This document shows positions 8,380-16,565 of a stretch of DNA of 64,000 bases, in pieces. Position 1 is the first letter of the stretch. The number at the start of each line of letters is the position of its first letter. The position numbers and the translations under genes are program-made. The notes under the pieces are model-generated. The model had not been told where the DNA came from, did no database searches, and saw only the letters and a list, made by a program, of their open reading frames with translations. This stretch comes from CAVUFH01 sp963740835 (GTDB taxonomy: Bacteria; Actinomycetota; Acidimicrobiia; IMCC26256; PALSA-610). Location of the stretch: positions 620,001 to 684,000 of the forward strand of contig CAVUFH010000002.1 of assembly GCA_963740835.1 (NCBI GenBank), in the 5' to 3' direction.

Positions 8380-8430
8380 GGTTTTGGCGACACATGGCGA
8401 CCGAAACGGTCGCCGATTGTCGCCGAAACC
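8380..8430. terminator. Nested 51-nt palindrome between convergent genes
   Basis: The outer arms GGTTTTGGCGACA (8380-8392) and TGTCGCCGAAACC (8418-8430) pair over 13 positions with one G-U. The inner arms GGCGACCG (8396-8403) and CGGTCGCC (8407-8414) pair perfectly around an AAA loop. It starts 7 nt after the dnaE stop and ends 7 nt before the stop of the opposing gene, as expected for a bidirectional terminator, but there is no clear T-tract. Confidence 0.65.
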
Positions 8431-8436
8431 GCCGGT

Positions 8437-9300
8437 TCAGCCCGCGTGCGCGATGACGTTCTCCGAGAACCTGCCGAGCTGGGTGCGCAGCGTGTCGAGG
8501 TCGAAGCCGAGCGGCGGGACGATGAAGCGTGAGACACCGAGATCCGCGTAGCGCTTGACGGTGTCGAGGTCGAGGCCGCCACCGCTCGACACCTCGATCG
8601 CGTCGGGGTCGCGGCCGGCGGCCTCGGCGACCGCACGCATCTCGTCGAGCAACGGCAGCAACCCGTCATGTTCGCCCCGGCCCGGGAAGAACCCGTCACC
8701 CAACCGACCCGCACGCCGTGCCGCGGCGGCCGTGTGGCCGCCGATGTGGATCTTCGGCCCCTCGGCCGTCGCCGGTTTCGGATACGACTGCAACGGCGCG
8801 AAGCGCGTGAACGCACCTTCGAACGCGGTCTCCTGCTCGCGCCACAACCGGCGGAGCACCTCGATGTGTTCGTCGGTGCGCTTGCCCCGTTCCGCGAACG
8901 GCACACCGAGCGCGTCGAACTCCTCCTCGAGCCAGCCGACGCCCACGCCGAGCTCGACCCGCCCGCCCGAGAGCCGGTCGAGCGTCGCGATCTCCTTGGC
9001 GAGGATCACCGGATTGCGTTGGGGCAGGATCAAGATGCCGGTCGCGAGACGGATGCGCGTCGTGGCGGCCGCGACATACGCCAACCAGATCAACGGGTCG
9101 GGGATCGGCACGTCCTCGCCACCCGGCATCCGCCCGGTGGGGGAGTACGGGTACGTCGACTGGTAGCCGGTCGGCACGACGACGTGCTCCACCGTCCACA
9201 GTGACTCGAACCCGAGCTCCTCGGCGAGCTGCGCGAGTCCGACCGCCGTCGCCGGTTCCGAGAACGGGCCACCATTGGCGAACATCAAGCCGAACTTCAC
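8437..9300 (-). CDS. F420-dependent luciferase-like monooxygenase (LLM class oxidoreductase)
   Basis: 287 aa TIM-barrel flavin/F420 oxidoreductase. KFGLMFANGG, the ESLWTVEHVV strand, RIRLATGILILPQRNP and GRVELGVGVGWLEEEF match the actinobacterial LLM group often annotated as a TIGR03619-type F420-dependent oxidoreductase. GTG 9300 gives the family N-terminus. Use of F420 rather than FMN is inferred from the family and from the divergently placed F420/NADP-type reductase gene. The substrate is unknown. The frame stays open upstream through the direct repeats at 9325-9432, but that part encodes only repeat sequence and is not counted. Confidence 0.82.
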   Translation of the reverse strand: MKFGLMFANGGPFSEPATAVGLAQLAEELGFESLWTVEHVVVPTGYQSTYPYSPTGRMPGGEDVPIPDPLIWLAYVAAATTRIRLATGILILPQRNPVILAKEIATLDRLSGGRVELGVGVGWLEEEFDALGVPFAERGKRTDEHIEVLRRLWREQETAFEGAFTRFAPLQSYPKPATAEGPKIHIGGHTAAAARRAGRLGDGFFPGRGEHDGLLPLLDEMRAVAEAAGRDPDAIEVSSGGGLDLDTVKRYADLGVSRFIVPPLGFDLDTLRTQLGRFSENVIAHAG

Positions 9301-9324
9301 CAGCGCGAACGCTACAACGGCCGA

Positions 9325-9362
9325 GCTGCGCCGCGGGCGGGGCTTCGCTCGTCCGCACGGTT
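9325..9362 (+). repeat. 38-bp direct repeat, copy 1
   Basis: Identical over 38 bases to 9395-9432 at a 70-bp period. It is rich in GC and contains the short motif GGGGCTTCGCTCGTCC. It lies in the divergent gap between the LLM gene and the NADP/F420 reductase-like gene. Confidence 0.85.
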
Positions 9363-9394
9363 GCGTTGGCTCCCTCGCTGCGCGCCGAGTGGCG

Positions 9395-9432
9395 GCTGCG
9401 CCGCGGGCGGGGCTTCGCTCGTCCGCACGGTT
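9395..9432 (+). repeat. 38-bp direct repeat, copy 2
   Basis: Second identical copy of the 38-bp unit at 9325-9362. Its last base is the first base of the TACGAT hexamer that serves as the likely promoter of the reductase gene at 9444. Confidence 0.85.
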
Positions 9433-9437
9433 ACGAT
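9432..9437 (+). promoter_or_regulatory. -10 hexamer TACGAT of a leaderless gene
   Basis: TACGAT ends 6 nt before ATG 9444, so transcription would begin at or next to the start codon. No Shine-Dalgarno sequence fits between. It matches the pattern seen at other genes in this window. Confidence 0.5.
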
Positions 9438-9443
9438 CCGCCG

Positions 9444-10097
9444 ATGCGGATTGGGATCTTGGGGGCGACCGGCCCCGCGGGCCGCGGGCTCGCGGCGCGA
9501 TTGGCGAGCGTCGGACACGAGGTGCTGTTCGGTTCCCGCGCGGTCGACAAGGCGCGCGCCGCGGTGACCGAGCTCGAAAAGGAGTGGGGCGACCGCGTGG
9601 CCGGCCGCTTGATCGCCTGCGACAACGCGTGGGCGTGCGACGCGCCCATCGTGATCCTTGCGGTGCAGGCCGAAGGCGCGATCCCAACCGTGCAGGAGCA
9701 CGCGGAACGGCTGCCGGGCAAGATCGTCGTGTCGATGGCGAACAACCTCGTGAAGCACGGCAGCGAGTTCAACGCGGTGCTGCCGCCGCACGGGTCGGTG
9801 GCCGCGGAGATCCAGTCGTTGTTGTGGCGGTCCCGCGTCTGCACCGCGTTCCACCTGGTGCCCGCGGCCGAGTTCGCGGCGCTCGACCACGAGATGGAGA
9901 GTGACGTAGTCGTGCTCGGCGACGACGACGAGGCCAAGCGCGCGATCATGGAGATCACCGGCAGCATCCCGAACCTTCGCCCCCTCGACGGTGGCTCGTT
10001 GCGCAACGCCGTCGGGATGGAGACGTTCGCGGCGGTGCTGCTGACCGTGAACATACGGCACAAGATGCGCGCGAGCTTGCGCCTCACTTCTGTATGA
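9444..10097 (+). CDS. NADPH-dependent F420 reductase-like protein
   Basis: 217 aa Rossmann-fold protein of the F420H2:NADP oxidoreductase family (NpdG/Fno). The N-terminal dinucleotide loop is MRIGILGATGPAGRGLAARL. VVSMANNLVKHG, VCTAFHLVPAAEF and the C-terminal LRNAVGMETF region match the family. It would pass electrons between NADPH and cofactor F420, supplying F420H2 to enzymes such as the neighbouring LLM oxidoreductase. Specificity for F420 cannot be proven from sequence alone. The stop overlaps the mshC start by 4 nt. Confidence 0.8.
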   Translation: MRIGILGATGPAGRGLAARLASVGHEVLFGSRAVDKARAAVTELEKEWGDRVAGRLIACDNAWACDAPIVILAVQAEGAIPTVQEHAERLPGKIVVSMANNLVKHGSEFNAVLPPHGSVAAEIQSLLWRSRVCTAFHLVPAAEFAALDHEMESDVVVLGDDDEAKRAIMEITGSIPNLRPLDGGSLRNAVGMETFAAVLLTVNIRHKMRASLRLTSV

Positions 10098-11281
10098 GCA
10101 TGCGGCTCTACGACACGGCGCGGCGCGCGGTCGTCCCGTTCGAACCGCCGCAGACGGTGCGCATGTACGTGTGCGGTATCACGCCGTACGACTCGACCCA
10201 CCTCGGTCACGCGGCGACGTATCTCACCTACGACATCCTCACCCGGCGGCTCATCGAGCTCGGCCACGACGTGCGAATGGTCCGCAACATCACCGACGTC
10301 GACGACTCGATCCTGCCCAAGGCACGCGAGCTCGGCGTGCCCTACCTCGAGCTGGCCGAATCCGAGATGGCGCGCTTCCACGGCGACATGGCCGCGCTCG
10401 AGGTGCTGCCGCCGATCGCGGAACCGCGCGCGACCGAGTCGATCCCGCGCATCATCGAGCTCGTCTCGCGGCTGCTCGAGTCCGGACACGCGTACCTCAC
10501 CGCCGGCACCGCGTACTTCGACGTCTCGTCGTTCCCACGGTTCGGGGAGCTGTCGCACTACCGCGAGGAGCAGATGCTGAAGCTCGCACGCGCGCGCGGC
10601 GGCAACCCCGACGACCCGCACCGCCGCGCCCCACTCGACTTCGTCCTGTGGCAGCCGTCGCTGGCGGACGAGCCCGCGTGGCGTGCGCCGTTCGGGGTCG
10701 GCCGGCCCGGCTGGCACATCGAGTGCTCGGCGATGGCGATGCACGAGCACGGGCCGACGCTGGATCTGCACGGCGGCGGCACCGATCTCATCTTCCCGCA
10801 CCACGAGTGTGAGATCGCGCAGAGCGAGGCGATCACCGGCGAGCCGTTCGTGAAGCACTGGCTGCACTCGGCGATGGTGAACTACGAGGGCGAGAAGATG
10901 TCGAAGTCGCTCGGGAACCTCGTCTTCATCAGCGACCTGCTGAAGCACGGCGATGCGCGTGCGATCCGCCTCGCGTTGCTGCGCCACCACTACCGCCACG
11001 GCTTCGAGTGGTACGACACCGATCTCGAAGAAGGCGTTGCGCTGTTGCACCGGTTGCTCGCGGCCGCGCAGTCGACCGATGGTCCGGACCCGCGTCCGTT
11101 CGCGAAGCGCGTGCGCGACGCGATCGACGACGACCTCGACACGCCGCGCGCGCTCGAAGCACTGGACGACCTCGCGAGCGCGATCCTTTCCGGTTCCGGC
11201 GACGAGACCGCGCCCGACGTGTTGCGCGAGCTGGGCTGGCTGCTCGGCGTGGATCTCAACCGGCCCGTCACGATTCGCTGA
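10094..11281 (+). CDS. mshC: Mycothiol ligase MshC (cysteinyl-tRNA synthetase-like)
   Basis: 395 aa class I synthetase-fold enzyme. MshC uses ATP to join cysteine to the amino group of GlcN-inositol in mycothiol biosynthesis. The zinc/HIGH region reads MYVCGITPYDSTHLGHA, as in MshC; cysteinyl-tRNA synthetases have CGPTVYDY there. WHIECSAMAM, the zinc-ligand HHECEIAQSEA and EKMSKSLGNLVF follow. At 395 aa it is shorter than CysS (about 460 aa) and near the MshC length (about 410 aa). The start overlaps the previous stop (ATGA); an in-frame ATG at 10100 is an alternative. Whether it can also charge tRNA-Cys cannot be judged; no other CysS lies in the window. Confidence 0.88.
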   Translation: MSMRLYDTARRAVVPFEPPQTVRMYVCGITPYDSTHLGHAATYLTYDILTRRLIELGHDVRMVRNITDVDDSILPKARELGVPYLELAESEMARFHGDMAALEVLPPIAEPRATESIPRIIELVSRLLESGHAYLTAGTAYFDVSSFPRFGELSHYREEQMLKLARARGGNPDDPHRRAPLDFVLWQPSLADEPAWRAPFGVGRPGWHIECSAMAMHEHGPTLDLHGGGTDLIFPHHECEIAQSEAITGEPFVKHWLHSAMVNYEGEKMSKSLGNLVFISDLLKHGDARAIRLALLRHHYRHGFEWYDTDLEEGVALLHRLLAAAQSTDGPDPRPFAKRVRDAIDDDLDTPRALEALDDLASAILSGSGDETAPDVLRELGWLLGVDLNRPVTIR

Positions 11282-11344
11282 CGCACCGGACTCTTCTCGG
11301 CGCGACGAGGCGGAATACGCCGCGGACCACCGCGGACCCGCTGG

Positions 11345-11350
11345 TACCCT
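11345..11350 (+). promoter_or_regulatory. Putative -10 element (TACCCT) of thrS
   Basis: TACCCT in the context GGTACCCT lies 34 nt before ATG 11385 of thrS, in the 103-bp gap after mshC. The same octamer precedes pgsA. No T-box leader or terminator hairpin is seen in the gap. Confidence 0.35.
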
Positions 11351-11384
11351 CGCCGCGTCCCGACCGCCTCCGACAGAGACGCAG

Positions 11385-13388
11385 ATGAGCGAGCAGATCA
11401 CGATCACGCTTCCCGACGGCTCGACCCAGACGGCCGATCGGGGGACGACGCCGGCCGCGGTTGCGGCGCAGATCGGATCCCGGCTCGCGAAGGCGGCGAT
11501 CGCGGCGAAGGTCGACGGGGAGTGGGTCGACCTCGACCGCCCACTCACCGACGACGCCCGCCTCGAGATCGTCGTCCCCGCATCCGATGACGGCCGGGAG
11601 GTGCTCCGGCATTCGACCGCGCACGTCATGGCCGAGGCGGTGACCCGCCTCTTCCCGGGCGCGAAGTACACGATCGGCCCCGCGATCACCGATGGCTTCT
11701 ACTACGACTTCGATCTCCCGGACTCGCGCACGTTCAACGAGGAAGATCTCGCCAAGATCGAGGACGAGATGCGCGCGATCGTGAAGGCAGATCAGGCGTT
11801 CGTGCGCGAAGAGGTGTCGTACGACGACGCGCTCGCGCGGTTCACCGATCAGCCGTACAAGCAGGAGATCATCGAGAAGGTCCGCGCCGGAAACGCGGAG
11901 GCCGAAGACGCCGGCGAGGTCGGCGGCGACGACGGTGTGTCGCTGTACCGGAACGTCGTCGACGGCCAGGTCGAGTTCACCGACCTGTGCCGTGGCCCGC
12001 ATGTCCCGAGCACCCGCCGCATCGGTGCGTTCAAGCTGACGAAGGTCGCGGGTGCGTACTGGCGGGGCAACGAGAAGGGCCCGATGCTGCAGCGTATCTA
12101 CGGCACCGCGTGGGAGTCGCAGAAGGCGCTCGACGAGTACCTCCACCGGGTCGAGGAAGCCGAGCGGCGCGATCATCGCAAGCTCGGTGCCGAGCTCGAC
12201 CTGTTCTCGTTCCCCGACGAGATCGGTTCCGGTCTCGCGGTGTTCCACCCGAAGGGTGGGATCGTCCGGCGCGTGATGGAGGAGTACTCACGGCAACGCC
12301 ACGAGGCCGCGGGCTACGAGTTCGTCAACACGCCGCACATCAGCAAGGAGCACCTGTTCCAGATCTCCGGGCACCTCGAGTGGTTCGCCGAAGGCATGTT
12401 CCCCCCGATGCACCTCGACGACGTCGGCGGCGAGGGCGGCATCAACTACTACCTCAAGCCCATGAACTGCCCGTTCCACATCTTGATCTTCCGCAGCCGC
12501 ACACGTTCTTACCGCGAGCTGCCGATCCGCATGTTCGAGTTCGGGTCGGTGTACCGCTACGAGAAGTCGGGCGTCATCCAGGGCCTCACGCGCGTGCGCG
12601 GCATGACCCAGGACGACGCGCACATCTTCACCACCAGGGCCGCGATGACGGAGGAGATCGGCTCGCTCCTCGACTTCGTGCTCGACCTGCTGCGCGACTA
12701 CGGCCTCGACGACTTCTATCTCGAACTGTCGACCAAACCCGAGGGTAAGGCCGTCGGCACCGACGCCGAGTGGGACGAAGCGACCGAAGCGCTGCGCGTC
12801 GCCGCCTCCGACAAGGGCCTCGACCTCGTGATGGACCCGGGCGGTGGCGCGTTCTACGGCCCGAAGATCTCGGTGCAGGCGCGCGACGCGATCGGCCGGA
12901 CCTGGCAGATGTCGACGATCCAGCTCGACTTCCAGATGCCGCACCGCTTCGACCTCCACTATGTGGGTGCCGACAACGAACGCCATCGTCCGGTGATGAT
13001 CCACCGGGCGTTGTTCGGCTCGATCGAGCGTTTCTTCGGCGTGCTGGTAGAGCACTACGCCGGCGCGTTTCCGTTGTGGCTCGCGCCGGTGCAGGCGACC
13101 ATCCTGCCTGTCTCGGACCGGCACGACGCGTACGCGTTCCGCGTCGCCGACCGCTTGAAGGGCCTCGGCTACCGCGTCGAACTGAACGACGGCAGTCACG
13201 GCAGCCTCGGCGCACGCGTCGGACGCGCGAAACGTGAGAAGGTGCCGTACGTGTTGGTCGTCGGTGACGACGATGTCGAGCACGGCACGGTCGGGGTCAA
13301 CAAGCGTGCGGTCGAAGGCGTCGACCGGGGTGTGACGGTCGACGAACTCGTCGAGCGGCTCGCGGCCGAGGTTGCCGAGCACGTCTGA
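11385..13388 (+). CDS. thrS: Threonyl-tRNA synthetase
   Basis: 667 aa class II synthetase. In order: TGS domain (ITITLPDGSTQTAD), second additional (editing-like) domain with the zinc-type HSTAHVMAEAV motif, catalytic core, and anticodon-binding domain (ATILPVSDRHDAYAFRVA). Catalytic features include MNCPFHILIF, GLTRVRGMTQDDAHIF and GADNERHRPVMIHRALFGS. It charges tRNA-Thr in the cytoplasm. As in M. tuberculosis, a HIT-family gene follows directly. Confidence 0.97.
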   Translation: MSEQITITLPDGSTQTADRGTTPAAVAAQIGSRLAKAAIAAKVDGEWVDLDRPLTDDARLEIVVPASDDGREVLRHSTAHVMAEAVTRLFPGAKYTIGPAITDGFYYDFDLPDSRTFNEEDLAKIEDEMRAIVKADQAFVREEVSYDDALARFTDQPYKQEIIEKVRAGNAEAEDAGEVGGDDGVSLYRNVVDGQVEFTDLCRGPHVPSTRRIGAFKLTKVAGAYWRGNEKGPMLQRIYGTAWESQKALDEYLHRVEEAERRDHRKLGAELDLFSFPDEIGSGLAVFHPKGGIVRRVMEEYSRQRHEAAGYEFVNTPHISKEHLFQISGHLEWFAEGMFPPMHLDDVGGEGGINYYLKPMNCPFHILIFRSRTRSYRELPIRMFEFGSVYRYEKSGVIQGLTRVRGMTQDDAHIFTTRAAMTEEIGSLLDFVLDLLRDYGLDDFYLELSTKPEGKAVGTDAEWDEATEALRVAASDKGLDLVMDPGGGAFYGPKISVQARDAIGRTWQMSTIQLDFQMPHRFDLHYVGADNERHRPVMIHRALFGSIERFFGVLVEHYAGAFPLWLAPVQATILPVSDRHDAYAFRVADRLKGLGYRVELNDGSHGSLGARVGRAKREKVPYVLVVGDDDVEHGTVGVNKRAVEGVDRGVTVDELVERLAAEVAEHV

Positions 13389-13404
13389 TGCCGCGGAGCG
13401 CTTG

Positions 13405-13914
13405 ATGCCACTCGAAAGGCTGTGGGCCGGCTGGCGCAACGATTACGTGTCCGGCCTCACCGACGACAAGGTCACCGACCACGCGGATGTGTGCGTGCTC
13501 TGCGTGCTCGCCGCCGCCGAGGACGACGAAGCCGCGCTCGTCCTCGAGCGCACGCTGCTCACGTTCACGGTGATGAACCTCTATCCGTACGGATCGGGGC
13601 ATCTCATGGTCGCCCCAATCCGTCATGTCGCCAGCATCGAGGACCTCGAAGCGGGTGAGACGACCGAACTGGCGCGCGCGCAGCAACGCGCGGTGCAAGC
13701 GATTCGCGCGACCTACGCGCCGGACGGCATCAATCTCGGCGCGAACCTTGGCCGGGCCGCCGGTGCCGGCGTTCCGGGACACTTGCACGTCCACGTGTTG
13801 CCCCGCTGGACCGGCGACACCAATTTCATGACGGCGGTGGCGGAGGTGCGGGTGCTGCCCGAGAGCCTCGAAGTCGGATATCAGAAACTGCGGGCGCACT
13901 GGCCCGACCGGTAG
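13405..13914 (+). CDS. HIT family hydrolase/phosphorylase (Ap4A phosphorylase-like)
   Basis: 169 aa histidine-triad protein. The N-terminus LERLWAGWRNDYV and the CVLC zinc-type pair match the mycobacterial HIT protein encoded next to thrS (Rv2613c, reported as an Ap4A phosphorylase). The histidine triad is in HLHVHVLPRW. Expected role: cleavage of diadenosine polyphosphates made as by-products of tRNA synthetases, which fits its place after thrS. ATG 13405 is preceded by GGAG at 6 nt. An overlapping earlier ATG (13388) is out of frame. Confidence 0.88.
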   Translation: MPLERLWAGWRNDYVSGLTDDKVTDHADVCVLCVLAAAEDDEAALVLERTLLTFTVMNLYPYGSGHLMVAPIRHVASIEDLEAGETTELARAQQRAVQAIRATYAPDGINLGANLGRAAGAGVPGHLHVHVLPRWTGDTNFMTAVAEVRVLPESLEVGYQKLRAHWPDR

Positions 13915-13929
13915 CGTCGGCGCGCCGCT

Positions 13930-14481
13930 ATGACCACGCCCGACGACCCGAACGCGCGACAACCGGACACCGGACCGGGCGGACCGGGCGAGCCGGAAGG
14001 CGACGCGCTTCCCGAGGACCTCGACGTCACCGCGTACGTCGGGCCCTACACGTTCCCGGACATCAAGCGGCGCCGCATCGCGGGAACGATCTACGTGGTG
14101 CTCGCGCTCCTGTGCCTGTGGGCGGGGCTGGCGTTCGACAACGCAGGCCTGCTCCTCGGCGCCGGTCTCCTCGGTTTTACAGCCGCTTATCACTTCCTCG
14201 CGGGTTGGTCGCTGCGGATCGACCAGACCGAGGCGTTGGCCATCGCGAGTCGCGCGGTCGGGTTCCCGGTCGGACACGCGTCGGCGCAGCTCGCGTGGCG
14301 TGGACTTCGCAGCCGGCCCACGTGGCGCATCCTGCTCTACAGCGCGGACGAACCGCCGAGCATCCGGGGTCTCGTGCAGCTCGACGCGGTGGACGGGCGC
14401 GTGCTCGGCGACTACACCGAGAACAACCCCGAAGACTGGTCGCAGCTCACGACGACCACCGGCGACGAGGAGCAACGGTGA
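13930..14481 (+). CDS. Uncharacterised two-helix membrane protein, coupled to mscL
   Basis: 183 aa, family not recognised. A Pro/Gly/Asp-rich cytoplasmic N-terminus (residues 1-50) is followed by two adjacent hydrophobic segments, about 56-70 (IYVVLALLCLWAGLAF) and 74-93, then a polar C-terminal domain of about 90 residues that looks soluble and mixed alpha/beta. Its stop overlaps the mscL GTG (GTGA), so translation is probably coupled. The HIT gene ends 15 bp upstream. A link with osmotic release through MscL is a guess from position alone. Confidence 0.7.
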   Translation: MTTPDDPNARQPDTGPGGPGEPEGDALPEDLDVTAYVGPYTFPDIKRRRIAGTIYVVLALLCLWAGLAFDNAGLLLGAGLLGFTAAYHFLAGWSLRIDQTEALAIASRAVGFPVGHASAQLAWRGLRSRPTWRILLYSADEPPSIRGLVQLDAVDGRVLGDYTENNPEDWSQLTTTTGDEEQR

Positions 14482-14867
14482 AAGGGTTCTTTGCCGACTT
14501 CCGCAAGTTCATCATGCGCGGCAACATCGTCGACCTCGCGGTCGCCGTGATCATCGGCGTGGCGTTCAACGCCGTCGTCCAATCGCTGGTCAACGACATC
14601 GTCAGCCCGATCATCGGCGCGATCTTCGGCAAGCCGAACTTCGATGAGCTGACCGTGAAGATCGGTGACGGAGTCGTCCGCTACGGCGCGTTCCTTACCG
14701 CGCTGCTCAACTTCCTGATCATCGCGTTCGTGCTGTTCCTCATCCTGCGCGCGTTCACGCACATGCAGACCCGGCTGAGCAACCAGAGCGAGGAAGAAGC
14801 CGAGAAGTCCGAGAAGGACGTGCTCGTCGAGATCCGCGATCTGCTCGCATCCCAGCGCGGCGCGTAA
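14478..14867 (+). CDS. mscL: Large-conductance mechanosensitive channel
   Basis: 129 aa pentameric channel that opens under membrane tension to release osmolytes. The N-terminal FFADFRKFIMRGNIVDLAVA and the first pore helix VIIGVAFNAVVQSLVNDI are highly conserved. TM2 (FLIIAFVLFLILRAF) and a charged C-terminal helical bundle (EEEAEKSEKDVLVEIRDLL) follow. The GTG start overlaps the upstream unknown membrane gene. It is convergent with the anti-sigma-like gene, with only 3 bp between stops and no room for a separate terminator. Confidence 0.95.
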   Translation: MKGFFADFRKFIMRGNIVDLAVAVIIGVAFNAVVQSLVNDIVSPIIGAIFGKPNFDELTVKIGDGVVRYGAFLTALLNFLIIAFVLFLILRAFTHMQTRLSNQSEEEAEKSEKDVLVEIRDLLASQRGA

Positions 14868-14870
14868 CGA

Positions 14871-16565
14871 CTACGGCGTCGTCGCCGGGACGCTGGTCGC
14901 GGTCGCGCTCGGTGCAGCGATCGTCGGTGCCGGTTCCGTGCCGGCGTCGCGTTCGGCCGCGGGGCAACCTTGTTGCGCGAGGCCGACGATGCCGCACAGA
15001 TATTGCGGGTCGACGAGCCACTGATCGCCTACATGCAGCGCGTTGCCGATGACCGGATACGGCGTGTTGAGCCCGTCAGCGCCGTCGACCGTGAGGCTGT
15101 ACAGCACCTGTGCGTGGTCGCCGAGGTCGCGTATGCCGATCGCCAGGAACTTGGTCCGGCCCGAGTACTTCCGGTCCTGCGCCACCCCGGCCGCGATCCC
15201 GATGCGTTGCTGCTGCGGTGTGAGTGACGGCGACGTGGCGATCGCGGCAACTCGGGCATCGACGGTCGCGTCGGGGTCGGCGATCACGCTGAACGGCGCC
15301 GCGATCGCCGGTGCGGTGTCCACCGCGTTCCAGCCGTCGGGCGGTTGCACCGGCTTGTCGGCGAACGCCGCGCACTGCTGACCAATGTACGTGGCCAGCT
15401 GACACGTCGTGCTCGCGGCGATGCGCCACTGCCCCTCGACGAGCACGGCCGCGCCGTTCTGCGGGTCGGTGATGATCGGCGACGGCGCACCCCCGTAGTA
15501 GATGCGGTACACGACGTTCGCACGATCGGATGCGACAAAGTTGACGCGCTGGATGCGGAGCTCCGCTTGGTCGGCGGTGTCCTTGTACCGCGCGTAGCCC
15601 TCGTCGGCCTGCTCGCGGGTCGTGCCGTCGAACTCTCGTGCTGCGTACCGTTCCTCCGCGTTCCGGCTCAGGAGCGACCAGTACGCGTGCTGGATGCCGA
15701 TCTCGGCATCGCGTTGGTCGGCGAGGCCGAGCTGGGTCGGCGTGAGCGTCACGTACGCGTCGCCGAGCACGCCCGCGACCGCGGCGCGCACGGCTTCGAG
15801 ATCTGCACCCGGATCGAGTGCGAGGTCGATCCGGTCGAACGTGTCGTCCTCGAGCGGTTGCGTGGCCGGCACCGCCGCAAGGGGCACGCCGGCGGTGTCG
15901 ATGCCGGGCACCTCGAAGATCCCGCTCACCGTCCGCGCGACGCCGTCGCGGGGGTCGCCGGCCGGCGACGTACCGAGATCGAGCGTGACGCGGTCGCCGA
16001 CCGACGCGCGGATGCGGTCGGCGAGATCGCGGTCGATGAGGAGCTGGTCGGCTTGGGTCGGGAGCGCACCCGCGACGAGCGACACCTCTGAGCCTTCGTG
16101 GTACGAGAACAGCACCGGTGTACGGGGCGGCCCGTCCGCGGAAGGGTGAAACGGCTGCACGTCATCGCCCTCGGTGATCGGGACGAAGCGCTGCACGATG
16201 CCACTCGCTTCCTGCACGCCCGGGATCGCGGCGAGCTGGTCCCGCACCGAAGCCGGGATACGGTCGCGTGCGCCGTTCTCGTCGTAGGTGTTCGACAGCA
16301 CGACCGCGTCGATGTCGCCGAGCAGCACGTTGGGCGCGAGGAGGCGGAGGTCGTTCGGCTCGTTGTCGTGACCGCCGCGCGTCACGAGCAGCACGCCGGC
16401 GAGCGCACCGAGCGCGAGCGCGCACGCGGTCGTCGCGGCGAGGACGCGCCGGGTCTGGTGCCGGCGGGCCCGCTTGCGCAGCGCAGGCACCGGTTCGGGC
16501 TCGGCGAGAGGGGTGTCGGAGAGCCGGCCGAGGGCAGCCGAGAGCCGGTCGTCGAGTTCAGCCAT
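14871..16565 (-). CDS. Membrane protein downstream of an ECF sigma factor (anti-sigma-like, with MacB-like outer domain)
   Basis: 564 aa. The cytoplasmic N-terminus (about 40 residues, opening AELDDRLSAALGRLSDTP) has the length of a short anti-sigma tail. One TM helix lies at about 41-62, followed by an outer region of about 500 residues. Residues about 75-270 (LLGDIDAVVLSNTYDENG, RDQLAAIPGVQEASGIV, SLVAGALPTQADQLLID, LASVGDRVT-like) resemble the outer domain of MacB/FtsX-type permeases, but only one TM is present. A Cys-containing C-terminal region follows. Its ATG overlaps the end of the sigma gene by 8 nt, so it is translationally coupled and probably controls that sigma factor. Confidence 0.65.
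   Translation of the reverse strand: MAELDDRLSAALGRLSDTPLAEPEPVPALRKRARRHQTRRVLAATTACALALGALAGVLLVTRGGHDNEPNDLRLLAPNVLLGDIDAVVLSNTYDENGARDRIPASVRDQLAAIPGVQEASGIVQRFVPITEGDDVQPFHPSADGPPRTPVLFSYHEGSEVSLVAGALPTQADQLLIDRDLADRIRASVGDRVTLDLGTSPAGDPRDGVARTVSGIFEVPGIDTAGVPLAAVPATQPLEDDTFDRIDLALDPGADLEAVRAAVAGVLGDAYVTLTPTQLGLADQRDAEIGIQHAYWSLLSRNAEERYAAREFDGTTREQADEGYARYKDTADQAELRIQRVNFVASDRANVVYRIYYGGAPSPIITDPQNGAAVLVEGQWRIAASTTCQLATYIGQQCAAFADKPVQPPDGWNAVDTAPAIAAPFSVIADPDATVDARVAAIATSPSLTPQQQRIGIAAGVAQDRKYSGRTKFLAIGIRDLGDHAQVLYSLTVDGADGLNTPYPVIGNALHVGDQWLVDPQYLCGIVGLAQQGCPAAERDAGTEPAPTIAAPSATATSVPATTP

Noticed and set aside
9301..9687. Extension of the LLM oxidoreductase N-terminus through the repeats to 9687
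   Set aside because: The family N-terminus begins at GTG 9300. The extra sequence is Arg-rich translation of the direct repeats and of the opposing reductase gene.
10094..11281. Calling this gene cysS
   Set aside because: The GITPYDSTHLGHA motif and 395-aa length match the mycothiol ligase subgroup rather than cysteinyl-tRNA synthetase.
11282..11384. T-box riboswitch before thrS
   Set aside because: No specifier loop, T-box motif or terminator helix is visible, and the gap is only about 100 nt.
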